From assembly GCF_025460835.1 (NCBI RefSeq), contig NZ_JAMXAY010000008.1, positions 1 through 64,000 on the forward strand: a DNA stretch of 64,000 bases. The letters are read 5' to 3'. Numbering within the stretch: the first letter of the stretch is position 1; each line of letters opens with the position of its first letter. The stretch is from Parapedobacter soli (lineage in GTDB: Bacteria; Bacteroidota; Bacteroidia; Sphingobacteriales; Sphingobacteriaceae). Below, one piece after another: positions 17,732-26,269 of this stretch. A model generated the notes under the pieces. It had not been told where the DNA came from. It worked only from the letters and a program-made list of their open reading frames with translations, and did not search any database. The translations under genes and the position numbers were made by a program.

Positions 17732-17739
17732 TATATTTG
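17732..17739 (+). promoter_or_regulatory. -7 promoter box of the AraC-family regulator gene
   Basis: TATATTTG matches TAnnTTTG and ends 12 bases before the ATG at 17752. The 42-base element at 17675-17716 lies just upstream, so the regulator may control its own gene from the same site. Confidence 0.5.
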
Positions 17740-17751
17740 CAATGATAAATC

Positions 17752-18654
17752 ATGAAAAAAAAGAACGTTATACCCAAAGCACTTATCCCCGAAAACCGGA
17801 CGTTCGTGGTACGTAAGCAAGTAGAACCTTATTTTGACCCCACATTCCACCTCCACCCGGAGTTCCAATTGTCTTACGTGGTTGAAGGCGAGGGAAACCG
17901 GTTCGTCGGCGATAGCATCAAACCATTCAAATCAAATGACTTGGTTCTTATCGGTCCGAACCTACCCCACGTATGGCGCAGCCATAACAGTTATTTCGAA
18001 AAAGACAGCGGCTTGAGTACCACGGTTATCGTCATTTATTTCCTCGACCATTTCTTGGGTGAAATCATCCATGACAAAGAGGAATTTGAAAGTATCAAGC
18101 ATCTTTTCCAGCGCTCGCAATGTGGCATTGAAATCACTGGTGTCACCCAGCGGGCCGTAAGTCATATGATGGTCGAGTTGCTGGAGTTGAAAGGTACCGA
18201 CAGTATCATTCAGCTCCTTAGGATACTCAATACCATCGCGTTATCAGACGAGTGCCAACTTATTACCGATACCCACTCAAAAGTCTACAATACCGAAGCA
18301 GAAACAGACCGGATGAACAAAGTGTATGAATTCATCATGAAGAACTTCCATCGGAAAATACATCTGGAAGAGGTCGCATCTATTGCTAGCATGACGAATA
18401 CATCATTCAGCCGGTATTTTAAGTCGCGGGTCAACCAATCATTTTCCGACTTCCTGAAGGAGATCCGTATCGAGTATGCGTGCAAGCTTCTCAAAGAAGA
18501 CAAGATGAACATAGACCGTATCGGATTCGCATGCGGTTTCCAGTCGGTCACCAATTTCAACAAACAATTCAAAAGCGTAACAGGCAAGCAGCCCCACCAG
18601 TACCGGAACGAGTACCAAAAGGTTGCGATAGACACGTACCACCAATATCATTGA
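17752..18654 (+). CDS. AraC-family transcriptional regulator with cupin sensor domain
   Basis: A 300-residue cytoplasmic regulator. Residues about 20-110 form a cupin-like ligand-binding domain (FHLHPEFQLSYVVEGEG, then LVLIGPNLPHVW). Residues about 190-295 carry the two helix-turn-helix motifs of AraC proteins: IHLEEVASIASMTNTSFSRY and IDRIGFACGFQSVTNFNKQF, closing with TGKQPHQYRNEY. It is divergent from the oxidative operon, with a conserved 42-base element in the shared gap and a second copy before the GH43 gene at 20755. It is therefore the best candidate regulator of both units, probably as an activator. Its last 7 bases overlap the end of the convergent GH43 gene, so there is no room for a terminator between them. 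Confidence 0.93.
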   Translation: MKKKNVIPKALIPENRTFVVRKQVEPYFDPTFHLHPEFQLSYVVEGEGNRFVGDSIKPFKSNDLVLIGPNLPHVWRSHNSYFEKDSGLSTTVIVIYFLDHFLGEIIHDKEEFESIKHLFQRSQCGIEITGVTQRAVSHMMVELLELKGTDSIIQLLRILNTIALSDECQLITDTHSKVYNTEAETDRMNKVYEFIMKNFHRKIHLEEVASIASMTNTSFSRYFKSRVNQSFSDFLKEIRIEYACKLLKEDKMNIDRIGFACGFQSVTNFNKQFKSVTGKQPHQYRNEYQKVAIDTYHQYH

Positions 18655-19718
18655 AACACCGGCGCCGCTTGCGGTGTGGTGCTGGGTACGCCGCCGGCGA
18701 TTTCCGGCCAGCCGTCGCGCCAAGTGACTTTATCCAATAGCAGCATCCGCCGGCTCGCACCGCTCGACACCTTGCCCTTAGCGCGGTCTATGCCATGGTA
18801 TAGGAACCAATCTGTTCCTTCATCGTCGGCAATCAGCCGCGCATTATGGCCCGGACCAGCAATACGTGCGTTCCCTTCCATAAAAAGCGTACCTTTTCCA
18901 CGGTCGGTAATGGCGTATCCTGCCTTGTCCACATACGGTCCCATCAGGTGTTCCGAGCGCGCCACCAACACATGGTATTTACTATCGGCCCCTTCGCAAC
19001 AACTGCCTTTGGAACCGAAGAAATAATAATATTCGCCCCGTTTATGGATCATCACGGCTTCATAATCGCCGGCGGCGATTTTCACTTTTTGCGACAGATC
19101 GGGTACAGATAGCCCGTCGTCTGCCATTTTCACGCCATAGGTGCCTTGTGTTGGCGCATTGCTGAAGCTGCCCCAAAATAGGTATTTTTCTCCCTCTTCT
19201 TCAAAATAAAAGGCATCGATGGAATTCGGAACGTCCACTTCTTCGCTGGTAAACACCTTACCGTGGTCGGTAAAGGGGCCCGTCGGCTGGTCCGCCACAG
19301 CCACGCCGATACCCGGATTAGGGTCGCCCCACGTGGAATACGCATAGTAAAGGTGATATTTACCATTCACGAGATTTATATCCGGAGCCCATATCCCCCC
19401 GTCTTCCTTCCAAGAGGGCTTCTGTTCAAATGCCTGCCCCACCACTTGCCAGTCTACCAGGTTGGTCGATCGGATGATGGGCACGAGCCGGCTACCTTGC
19501 CCATCACCCCAATTATCCTGGGTGCCATAAGCGTAAAAGAATCCCGTTTCCGGGTCGCGGACCACGGTCGGGTCAGCAAGGATGGGTTCAAAGACCGGAT
19601 TGGTGTATGTCGCCACCGATGTATCCGGTTGCTGTACATCGTCGGTATCAGGTTGTTCGTCTGTGCGTGCGCAGCCCGCAAGTAGCAACAAGACAACGAG
19701 AAGATTGTAAATCAGCAT
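18648..19718 (-). CDS. GH43-family arabinosidase/xylosidase-type lipoprotein
   Basis: A 356-residue lipoprotein (lipobox LLLLAGCARTD, Cys near 16) with a single five-bladed GH43 propeller. ILADPTVVRDPETGFFYAYG carries the general-base aspartate of blade one, NSIDAFYFEEEGEKYLFWG the second acidic residue, and LFMEGNARIAGPGH the probable acid glutamate. GH43 enzymes invert alpha-L-arabinofuranosyl or beta-D-xylosyl bonds; endo-arabinanase-like members look closest, but the specificity is not settled. It lies 29 bases after the GH43 gene at 19748 and probably shares its promoter. Its end overlaps the convergent AraC gene by 7 bases. Confidence 0.9.
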   Translation of the reverse strand: MLIYNLLVVLLLLAGCARTDEQPDTDDVQQPDTSVATYTNPVFEPILADPTVVRDPETGFFYAYGTQDNWGDGQGSRLVPIIRSTNLVDWQVVGQAFEQKPSWKEDGGIWAPDINLVNGKYHLYYAYSTWGDPNPGIGVAVADQPTGPFTDHGKVFTSEEVDVPNSIDAFYFEEEGEKYLFWGSFSNAPTQGTYGVKMADDGLSVPDLSQKVKIAAGDYEAVMIHKRGEYYYFFGSKGSCCEGADSKYHVLVARSEHLMGPYVDKAGYAITDRGKGTLFMEGNARIAGPGHNARLIADDEGTDWFLYHGIDRAKGKVSSGASRRMLLLDKVTWRDGWPEIAGGVPSTTPQAAPVFQ

Positions 19719-19747
19719 CGCTTTTGAACTTGAATGAGAAAATAGTT

Positions 19748-20755
19748 TTATTTCTGTAGCGTGGGTTTAATTATCCCATCGCTGTCCACACGAAACGTGT
19801 AGTGGCCGACCGCCTCATCCCACTTCCTAATGACGGGAACAATCCGCGTCCGCCTGGGCGTTACCTGTTGCTGGTCGAAATGCACATGGTACACGTAGTA
19901 CAATTGACCATCCAATCCTTCAAATAAATCGCCATGTCCGGAGCCGTTTTCACCCACGATTGTACGGTGGATGATGGGGCTATCGCTTTGTTTGATCCAA
20001 GGGCCGTATGGCGAATCGGCAACGGCATATCCTACGGCGTAGTCGATATTCATGAAGTGATTGGCCGAATAAAACAGGTAATATTTATCTTTCAACTTGA
20101 TGACGGTGGGTCCTTCCATGATGGGTGCCGACTCATAAGCCGGCGTTGCTTCCCATGGTTCGGTTTGACCAAAACATTTCGTTAATGTTTCGGGTTTTAT
20201 CTCTCCTTTCTTCAAATCGAACTCGGCCACCCACAGGTAATTGCCATTATCAAACCGAACATGGTAGAGGTAATGTTTACCATCTTCATCTTTGAAGATG
20301 TAAGAGTCGATATTCTTCTCGGTACCGTCTATGGGCCTAACTTCACCTTGCGTATAGGGGCCTAGCAACGTAGTCGATTGCGTCAACACGGTTTGCTCAT
20401 TGGCGGTATACGTCAAATAATACGCACCGTTTCCCTTTAATACTTGCGGCGCCCAGAACCCGTGGCTACCGAAGGCCTGCTCACCCTTCGAGAGGATCAT
20501 ATGCGAATCTTGCATACCCGTGGGCACGGTCCAGGTTTTTAGGTCCGTCGATTCCAACGCCGCGAATCCCGACGATGCCGACTTTCCACTTCCTCCTGTG
20601 CCTGTTAGGTAGTACTTTCCATTTTCGACATATATCGTTGGATCGGCAAAAAAAAGTTCCTGCTTTTCCTGCGCCCTCAGGTATATTCCGACGGTCAATA
20701 ATCCGGTTACTAGCAAAAAGCAATAGCAAGTCGTGTTGTTCATTCGCTCGTTCAT
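19748..20755 (-). CDS. Secreted GH43-family glycoside hydrolase
   Basis: A 335-residue exported GH43 propeller enzyme, with signal peptide about 1-29 (ending YLRAQEK). The catalytic trio is visible: the base aspartate in ELFFADPTIYV, the second aspartate in KNIDSYIFKDEDGKHYLYH, and the acid glutamate in IMEGPTVIKLKDKYYLFYS. HGDLFEGLDGQLYYVYHVHF is the usual last blade. Arabinofuranosidase activity is the likeliest role. Upstream lie a -7 box (20791-20798) and a 42-base element shared with the oxidative operon, so this gene starts its own transcription unit with the GH43 at 18648. The ATG at 20743 is an alternative start. Confidence 0.9.
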   Translation of the reverse strand: MNERMNNTTCYCFLLVTGLLTVGIYLRAQEKQELFFADPTIYVENGKYYLTGTGGSGKSASSGFAALESTDLKTWTVPTGMQDSHMILSKGEQAFGSHGFWAPQVLKGNGAYYLTYTANEQTVLTQSTTLLGPYTQGEVRPIDGTEKNIDSYIFKDEDGKHYLYHVRFDNGNYLWVAEFDLKKGEIKPETLTKCFGQTEPWEATPAYESAPIMEGPTVIKLKDKYYLFYSANHFMNIDYAVGYAVADSPYGPWIKQSDSPIIHRTIVGENGSGHGDLFEGLDGQLYYVYHVHFDQQQVTPRRTRIVPVIRKWDEAVGHYTFRVDSDGIIKPTLQK

Positions 20756-20790
20756 CTCAAAGGTTAGTATACGTTCAACTCGTTACAAGA

Positions 20791-20857
20791 CAAAAATAAA
20801 CCGTTCGCTTCCACAAAAACCATGATATATTGCCTCATTATAGTCAAATTATAGCAT
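20791..20857 (-). promoter_or_regulatory. Promoter plus 42-base activator site of the GH43 pair (copy 2)
   Basis: On the minus strand a -7 box TATTTTTG lies at 20798-20791. From 20816 to 20857 is the second copy of the 42-base element, with core TTATAGTCAAATTATAGCAT (20838-20857). The last -7 base and the first element base are 18 positions apart, exactly as in copy 1 (17657 to 17675). The element overlaps the shifted 3' end of the preceding GH43 gene, but lies wholly outside that gene's restored reading frame. Confidence 0.65.
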
Positions 20858-21899
20858 CGCACAGTCTTTCCGCCCATTTAGAATGACAATCACGGAGGAA
20901 ACCAACAACCGACGAATAGGTGTCGTTATTGCAAAAGCACCGGTGTAATGTAATCGGCATCGATCTGCATGGTGGTTTCTCCATCCTTTTCGACGAAGTC
21001 CACCTTGCTGATATGCATGATACGGGGATGAATCTTCGCCTCACTGTGATGGGCATGGAAACGATCCGCAAGTCGCCCGCTTTATCGGTAAATAGGGCAC
21101 TGTGGCCTACTCCGACCAAGTCGCCCGGCTTTTGTAAAATCGGGTTACCGGCGTACTTCGTCCAAGGCCCTGTTACCTTGTCGGCTGTAGCATACCCGAT
21201 ACCATAAAATGGACTCTCATAGCTATTAGCTGAATAGGTCATGTAATATTTCCCATCATGCTTTAGCACGAAAGGCCCTTCATTCACCCGCGGCCACACT
21301 TCTTCCCACGCTTGCGAAACGTTGATGCATTTCACAGCTGTTTCCGGCCGAATTTCCGTCAGGTTTTCTTCAAGCTCAGCCACCCAGATGTTCAAGCCGT
21401 CGTTAAACCGATCATAGAAAAGGTAAGGTTTCCCATCACCGTCTATGAACAACGAATTGTCGATGCATTTCTCACCGCTGATCATCGGCTGCTGTACTTC
21501 CTGCTTAAACGGGCCGAGCGGGTGGTCACTCGTGGCTACACAGATATGTTCGTCAGCTGAGTAATACATATAAAATTTGCCGTTCACATGGTACACTTCG
21601 GGCGCCCAAAACCAACGGTCGCCCCAAGAGTCTTTCTTATCCAGCGCCAACCGATTGCCCGGCACGGCTTCCCATGTAAGCAGGTCTTGCGACACATAAA
21701 CGGCAATACCGTCGTCGGCATAGGTACCGTAAGCGTAATATGTATCCCCGTGCAATAAAATGAAAGGGTCACCGAAAAATACCTTTGTTTCCACTCGCTT
21801 GGGAGGCGGTTCCGGCAGCTCACCGTTCTTGCTCGACGAACAAGCCAATACATTGAAACTGATGGCGGCTGTGATCAATAAAATCGTCCTCATACCCAT
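20844..21899 (-). CDS. GH43-family lipoprotein with a C-terminal frameshift
   Basis: Encodes 351 residues as read, of which about 1-280 are a good GH43 propeller: lipobox near Cys20 (FNVLACSSSK), base aspartate in VFFGDPFILL, second aspartate in KCIDNSLFIDGDGKPYLFYD, acid glutamate in RVNEGPFVLKHDGKYYMTYS. After residue 280 (LRIV) the sequence turns into arginine- and serine-rich text unlike the family. Adding one base to the A-run at 21059-21061 restores LRIVFHAHHS and a normal last blade, ending at a TAA at 20926-20928 with a 324-residue product. So this is a one-base deletion, real or from sequencing. The restored end also frees the regulatory element at 20816-20857 from coding sequence. 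It starts 5 bases after the stop of the preceding gene. Confidence 0.85.
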   Translation of the reverse strand: MGMRTILLITAAISFNVLACSSSKNGELPEPPPKRVETKVFFGDPFILLHGDTYYAYGTYADDGIAVYVSQDLLTWEAVPGNRLALDKKDSWGDRWFWAPEVYHVNGKFYMYYSADEHICVATSDHPLGPFKQEVQQPMISGEKCIDNSLFIDGDGKPYLFYDRFNDGLNIWVAELEENLTEIRPETAVKCINVSQAWEEVWPRVNEGPFVLKHDGKYYMTYSANSYESPFYGIGYATADKVTGPWTKYAGNPILQKPGDLVGVGHSALFTDKAGDLRIVSMPITVRRRFIPVSCISARWTSSKRMEKPPCRSMPITLHRCFCNNDTYSSVVGFLRDCHSKWAERLCDAII

Positions 21900-21904
21900 A
21901 TACT

Positions 21905-22948
21905 TTACTCGTTATCTATTCCAAAATGATTTACTAACGCGTCGTACTCCGCTTTCGAAATCGTGATCATACAGCCATGGCGTACGGATGCCGGCAGGCT
22001 GTACTTGTCCCAATCTGCATGGAACGTATAACCCGATGCCTGGTACCAAGGCCCTTCCAGTCGATCGGCAATAGACAAGCCATATGAAACGCCGGGGTAT
22101 TGTTCGTAGTACATGTACCAGATCTGGTTATCGGGCGACGGAATCAACATCGGTGCTTCCCGGAAATTGGGGCTTATCGGTGCCATAGGTTCCGAATAGG
22201 GGCCGGTAAGCGCCGGTGCCCGCGAAATACGGATGGTTTTGCCCGTAGGCCAGTACAAGGTGGGATACGTTTCGTCCTTGATAACGGCATAGTAATGAGC
22301 GTCTATCTTGCGGATGAACACATCAATGGTACCCATGTCCCAATCGAACAATTTCGTGGGGTGTTCGGAGAACGATTTGAGGTCTTTGGAAAGCACATAC
22401 AAGGTGCGTTGGCTTGCCCAGTACCGTTCGGGGTCCTCCTTGGTACCCTCTTCGTGCGGCGTATGCCACGTAAGGATGTATTGCCGCGATGGCGCATCGA
22501 AATAGAGTTTTGGTGCACCGATACGTTGCAAAGCATGCCCATAGTCGGGTGTACTCTTCAGGTCGGGCGTGTAGGTGCTGTATTTTTCCCACTTGATCAA
22601 ATCGGCAGATACCCAGATGTTGATATCCGGCGACGAATCACTGGTGTTTCCGGCGATGTAATACCTACCATCGTGCCCCTTGCAGATATCGGGGTGGCCG
22701 CGATAGTCTTCAAATACCCGCTTCTCGCCGTTGAGGGCATACCAATGCAAGCCATCGGTGCTGACCGAGTAGTACAATTTGCCATAATCCTGGTGGGTCA
22801 TGTGAGCAAACAGATAGGCTTGGTTTATGGCCTCCGCGGGCTCCTCTACCTGTCCGGGAGGATCGGGTTGTTGGGCAAGAGTGGGGTTGCCTATCCATAT
22901 GAATAGGAACAGTACCATCCTCGTTTGATTTTGTTTAACAGTTATCAT
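21905..22948 (-). CDS. GH43-like five-bladed propeller protein, secreted
   Basis: A 347-residue exported protein (signal peptide about 1-25, ending GNPTLAQQ) with a propeller resembling GH43 and related families, but more distant than its neighbours. Blade signatures include LYYSVSTDGLHWYAL, INIWVSADLIKWEKY and TIRISRAPALTGPYSEP. Possible catalytic acids are in RGHPDICKG, MGTIDVFIRK and FREAPMLIP; the usual ADP motif near the start is absent. It lies between the BNR gene and the frameshifted GH43, so it probably helps degrade the same arabinose-rich glycan. The specificity is unknown and it may belong to a different propeller family. An alternative start is the ATG at 22918. Confidence 0.75.
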   Translation of the reverse strand: MITVKQNQTRMVLFLFIWIGNPTLAQQPDPPGQVEEPAEAINQAYLFAHMTHQDYGKLYYSVSTDGLHWYALNGEKRVFEDYRGHPDICKGHDGRYYIAGNTSDSSPDINIWVSADLIKWEKYSTYTPDLKSTPDYGHALQRIGAPKLYFDAPSRQYILTWHTPHEEGTKEDPERYWASQRTLYVLSKDLKSFSEHPTKLFDWDMGTIDVFIRKIDAHYYAVIKDETYPTLYWPTGKTIRISRAPALTGPYSEPMAPISPNFREAPMLIPSPDNQIWYMYYEQYPGVSYGLSIADRLEGPWYQASGYTFHADWDKYSLPASVRHGCMITISKAEYDALVNHFGIDNE

Positions 22949-22959
22949 AGTTTGTTCAT

Positions 22960-22978
22960 TGACGCATCATTTGCGTCA
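22960..22978. promoter_or_regulatory. Perfect inverted repeat upstream of the GH43-like gene
   Basis: TGACGCA (22960-22966) and TGCGTCA (22972-22978) are perfect 7-base arms around TCATT. The element lies 11 bases before the ATG at 22948. It could be an operator, or a hairpin in the leader that tunes translation. Confidence 0.4.
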
Positions 22979-23143
22979 TAAATTAACATCTACTTCTCCA
23001 CAAAAGGGCGGTAATAGGTATTCGCTGTGACATTACTTGTTTTAATCTTTACCCAAATAAAAACCGCGTTCTCAATTGATTTAGCCTCATTTATTTATTA
23101 AAAAAGAGGCAATGATATTATGTATCATGGAGGTAACAAGCAA

Positions 23144-24343
23144 TCAATCCCGTTTTATTTGCCCCACAATCATCCATACGCCGATATTCCCACCGTCTAA
23201 ATTGGAGGCCGATGTCGCTACCACGGTGTTATTATTCAAAACGGTTATCGCGTTCCATTTCGCTTCCCGATCCAATGAAACAGAAAAGGGCTGAGAAATA
23301 TGCTCAAATTGGCGTCCGTCCTTGTCACCAATAGCCACTTCCATGGTCGATTTTTCCCAGTCAGGTCCGCGCCGCCTTGTCGTTTGGTACGATAGTAATA
23401 CCTCGCCGGTAGTGAGCCGTGCCAGGTATGGCGCACCGGCATAGACATCATCGGGCAATAGATCTTTTAACGCATATTCCCGCTTGGGCGAATCGCCCAA
23501 AACAGGTTGGTTCCAGTTGTCGGGGATAGAAGTGCGTACGATATAGGGTTTAAACTGCCCGACCTTATTGTCTTCAATCGCCACCAAAATCTCATCGCCA
23601 ACCAGCAATGGTACAGGCATACCATCCCGACGGCCCGCCCGGAAACTGACGGTCCGCGAGTCGGTATCCCATGTCTTTCCATTATCCACCGACGTCAGCA
23701 CTGCAATCTCTTGCTCATCCGACTCGGTAAACGGCGCTTCATTTGCAAAGTAAACCTGCAACGTACCATCAGGCAATTGCAGGAAGGCCGGTTCCCAACA
23801 ACCATCGCGGAACCGAGGCTCCGCCTCGAAAATTACCTGCGACTCGCTCCACGTTTCTCCCCGGTTAGTACTCCGGGTGATAGCTATCGCGAACGGCGCT
23901 ACCTCCTCCCTAACGGGCCTGTAATTGCAGGCAGCCAGCCAGTCGCCATTTTGCAGTTCGATAAACTCCGGATTGGAAATATTGACCCGTACGGTATTCC
24001 CTTTTTCATCCGTATAGTCGTGCGCAGGAAAAAGGACCATAGGTTCAGACCACGTCTGCATGTCGGCTGTACTTCGAATCAACTCGACATCCCCATCGGC
24101 CTCATACACGGCGACGATTGCCCCGTCCCTTAGCTGTTTCACCCGCGGATAGCCCGCATAAGCGAGTTGTCGATCACTTTGCGGCGCAATCCGTTGGAGT
24201 GTAGAACGATCCCACTCAATTCGCAACCCCTTTGGCTTCTCCTCGGGAGGGGCAATTTCCGACCGAGGTTCCCCCTTCGATGTGCACCCCAAAAAAGCCA
24301 TGCATACCAGCCCCCTTAGTAGCCATTTACTTTTTTTTCTCAT
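23144..24343 (-). CDS. BNR-propeller (sialidase-fold) exo-glycosidase-like lipoprotein
   Basis: A 399-residue lipoprotein (lipobox CMAFLGCTSKG, Cys20) with a six-bladed sialidase-type propeller. Asp-box-like repeats are visible as TRSTNRGETWSES and LTSVDNGKTWDTDS, with further blades at ELIRSTADMQTWSEP and TSASNLDGGNIGVW. Such proteins are often labelled exo-alpha-sialidases, but the same fold includes GH93 exo-arabinanases, which would suit the surrounding GH43 genes better. I could not confirm the sialidase arginine triad. It lies 116 bases after SusD, separated by an inverted repeat that may reduce read-through. No sialic-acid catabolic gene is present, which argues against a sialidase role. 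Confidence 0.75.
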   Translation of the reverse strand: MRKKSKWLLRGLVCMAFLGCTSKGEPRSEIAPPEEKPKGLRIEWDRSTLQRIAPQSDRQLAYAGYPRVKQLRDGAIVAVYEADGDVELIRSTADMQTWSEPMVLFPAHDYTDEKGNTVRVNISNPEFIELQNGDWLAACNYRPVREEVAPFAIAITRSTNRGETWSESQVIFEAEPRFRDGCWEPAFLQLPDGTLQVYFANEAPFTESDEQEIAVLTSVDNGKTWDTDSRTVSFRAGRRDGMPVPLLVGDEILVAIEDNKVGQFKPYIVRTSIPDNWNQPVLGDSPKREYALKDLLPDDVYAGAPYLARLTTGEVLLSYQTTRRRGPDWEKSTMEVAIGDKDGRQFEHISQPFSVSLDREAKWNAITVLNNNTVVATSASNLDGGNIGVWMIVGQIKRD

Positions 24344-24406
24344 TTATACTAGTAAGCGTTTCCGCTTTCGATGTTATACTCGACAATGTATGATCGCTGC
24401 CATCTA

Positions 24407-24442
24407 AAGACTACCTCACACGTAATGGCGTAAGGTAGTCTT
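24407..24442 (-). terminator. Hairpin after SusD (attenuating terminator)
   Basis: AAGACTACCT (24407-24416) and AGGTAGTCTT (24433-24442) are perfect 10-base arms with a 16-base loop, 17 bases after the SusD stop. On the minus strand only TTT follows, so termination may be partial; such hairpins after SusD often hold SusCD transcripts above those of the enzymes downstream. Confidence 0.5.
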
Positions 24443-24459
24443 CATCGATTTGCCTACTC

Positions 24460-26262
24460 CTATATCCAACCTGGATTTTGGATAATCGTGGGCGTCTTAT
24501 TGATTTCCGATTGAGGTATTGGCCAAAGGTAATGCTTCTTCTCGAATACCCTGCGCTTCAAGATTGATCGCTCATAAAACTCATCGTCCTGCAAATGTGT
24601 CCCTTTGTCCACCGTCATCCGATAGAAATCCTTATTATCGGTTTCTTCGGCAATCAACCACCGACGCGTATCAAAATACCTATGCGTTTCAAAAGCGAGT
24701 TCGATTCTCCGTTCGTGACGAATCTTCTCCCGCATTTCGTCTTGGGTCAATCCTTCAGGAAGCTCCGGCAACCCAGACCGGTTTCGGATCGCATTCACAT
24801 ACTTGTAAACGTCAGCTACCGGGCCTTGTGCCTCATTTAGCGCCTCGGCATAATTGAGGTATTGTTCACCCAGCCGGAAATAAATCCACGTTTTCTGGGT
24901 AAAAATATTTTGCGGTATACGGACAGATTCTTCCGAGAATTTTTTCATGAGATATCCCGTCACGGAATGGTCCACTGCACTTCTCGACCGGCCATCGAGG
25001 CCACTATTCCAAAACTCGATGCGACGTTCGCGCCAGAAAGCTCCACTGTAATTGATAGCGGCATAGAAACGGGGTTCGCGGCCGACGTACATATTCCTGA
25101 TCTGGTCCAAGTGGTAGCCTTTGGGATGGGCCTCCTCGGCATAGCCGGTTTCCCGATAACCCGATTCCGGATTAATAATAGGTTGCCCATTGGCCTCATA
25201 TCCTAAAATCGGCGTAGACCCATCCGCCATCTCGTAGGCATCCACCAACTCCTGCGTAGGGCAATAGCCGCTCCATCCCCCCATTCCGTTAGGGCTCGTA
25301 CAGCGCTCTTGATGGTCCCAATTGCCCATATTCCGAGCAAACAATACTTCTTTGTTGTGACGTACGTAAAACAACTCCTGATAATTGCGCATCGGATCAT
25401 TATTGGTCGAGGTGTAAAGGCCATAACCGGCGGCTTCAGCCGCTGTGATTACATCACGTGCTGCGTCAGCAGCCTTCTGCCAACCTTGCGGGTCATATTC
25501 GGCAAACAATTTCAACCCGTCTTGATCGGTAAAGTCCGTATACTCTGGATTACCGTTCCAGAGTGGACTAGCAGCATACAATAACATTCGGGCTTTTAAT
25601 GCCAGAGCCGAAGACTTGGTCGGGCGACCTAGCTGCGTCCGGTCTTCAGTGGCCCCACTAATATACGAAGGCAGCAATAATGAAGCTGCGCGGTCGCAGT
25701 CAGCCACGATAAAATCGACCACTTCTTTATAAGGCCGCCTTTTTATCGCTGCAAAGTCATCATCCAATGTAGCTGCACGGTCCATGATGGGTATCGGTCC
25801 ATGAATACGCACTTGGAAAAAATGGAAGAATGCCCGCAAGAAATACGCCTCACCTTTCCAGATGTTTTTTTCCGCCTCGCTCATCGGTGTCTGGTCGATG
25901 CGTTCCAGGAATATATTTACCTTCCGCATACCTTCCCAATCAAATCGCCAAATGTTTTCCTCAATATTCTGCGGGCTCCATGCGCCAGACGTCATGACGT
26001 GTGCAAAAGGGTACGTCCATGTAATTTCCATCTCATCCGAGGCACCCACAAATGGATTACGCCCCCACCAATCGTTGAAACTAATCTCTTCATGCAGGGT
26101 AAAATAGGCCGAGGTAAGAAATCGCTCGGCATATTGGCGCTGGGCGAAGACTTGATCGAGTGTTAAGTCTTCATCGGGAGTCTTATCCAGAAAATCTTTG
26201 GTACACCCATTGAGTGCTAAAAAGAAGGTAAAAACCGTTATATATAGGAATATCCGCTTCAT
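24460..26262 (-). CDS. SusD/RagB-family nutrient-binding lipoprotein (locus C)
   Basis: A 600-residue surface lipoprotein. The ATG at 26262 was chosen because it opens the signal peptide MKRIFLYITVFTFFLALNGC (Cys20) and avoids overlap with SusC; a longer reading frame reaches 26295. After the cysteine come KDFLDKTPDEDLT, FLRAFFHFFQVRIHGPIPIM in the helical core, and FETHRYFDTRRW plus LWPIPQSEINKTP at the C-terminus, all typical of SusD. It binds an oligosaccharide for the SusC encoded 7 bases upstream. GH43 and GH5-like genes around it suggest an arabinose- or xylose-bearing ligand, by context only. Confidence 0.95.
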   Translation of the reverse strand: MKRIFLYITVFTFFLALNGCTKDFLDKTPDEDLTLDQVFAQRQYAERFLTSAYFTLHEEISFNDWWGRNPFVGASDEMEITWTYPFAHVMTSGAWSPQNIEENIWRFDWEGMRKVNIFLERIDQTPMSEAEKNIWKGEAYFLRAFFHFFQVRIHGPIPIMDRAATLDDDFAAIKRRPYKEVVDFIVADCDRAASLLLPSYISGATEDRTQLGRPTKSSALALKARMLLYAASPLWNGNPEYTDFTDQDGLKLFAEYDPQGWQKAADAARDVITAAEAAGYGLYTSTNNDPMRNYQELFYVRHNKEVLFARNMGNWDHQERCTSPNGMGGWSGYCPTQELVDAYEMADGSTPILGYEANGQPIINPESGYRETGYAEEAHPKGYHLDQIRNMYVGREPRFYAAINYSGAFWRERRIEFWNSGLDGRSRSAVDHSVTGYLMKKFSEESVRIPQNIFTQKTWIYFRLGEQYLNYAEALNEAQGPVADVYKYVNAIRNRSGLPELPEGLTQDEMREKIRHERRIELAFETHRYFDTRRWLIAEETDNKDFYRMTVDKGTHLQDDEFYERSILKRRVFEKKHYLWPIPQSEINKTPTIIQNPGWI

Positions 26263-26269
26263 GTCTTTT

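Noticed and set aside
22100-22906. A 268-codon open frame on the plus strand
   Set aside because: It is antisense to the GH43-like gene, which has a signal peptide and propeller repeats. The antisense product is rich in R, G and V without recognisable domains.
23084-23110. Terminator after the BNR gene (GCCTC/GAGGC)
   Set aside because: Arms are only five bases with a 17-base AT-rich loop and no T-run on the minus strand; too weak to call.
23144-24343. Confident sialidase call
   Set aside because: Asp-box-like repeats are present, but the arginine triad could not be confirmed and there are no sialic-acid genes nearby, so only the fold is claimed.
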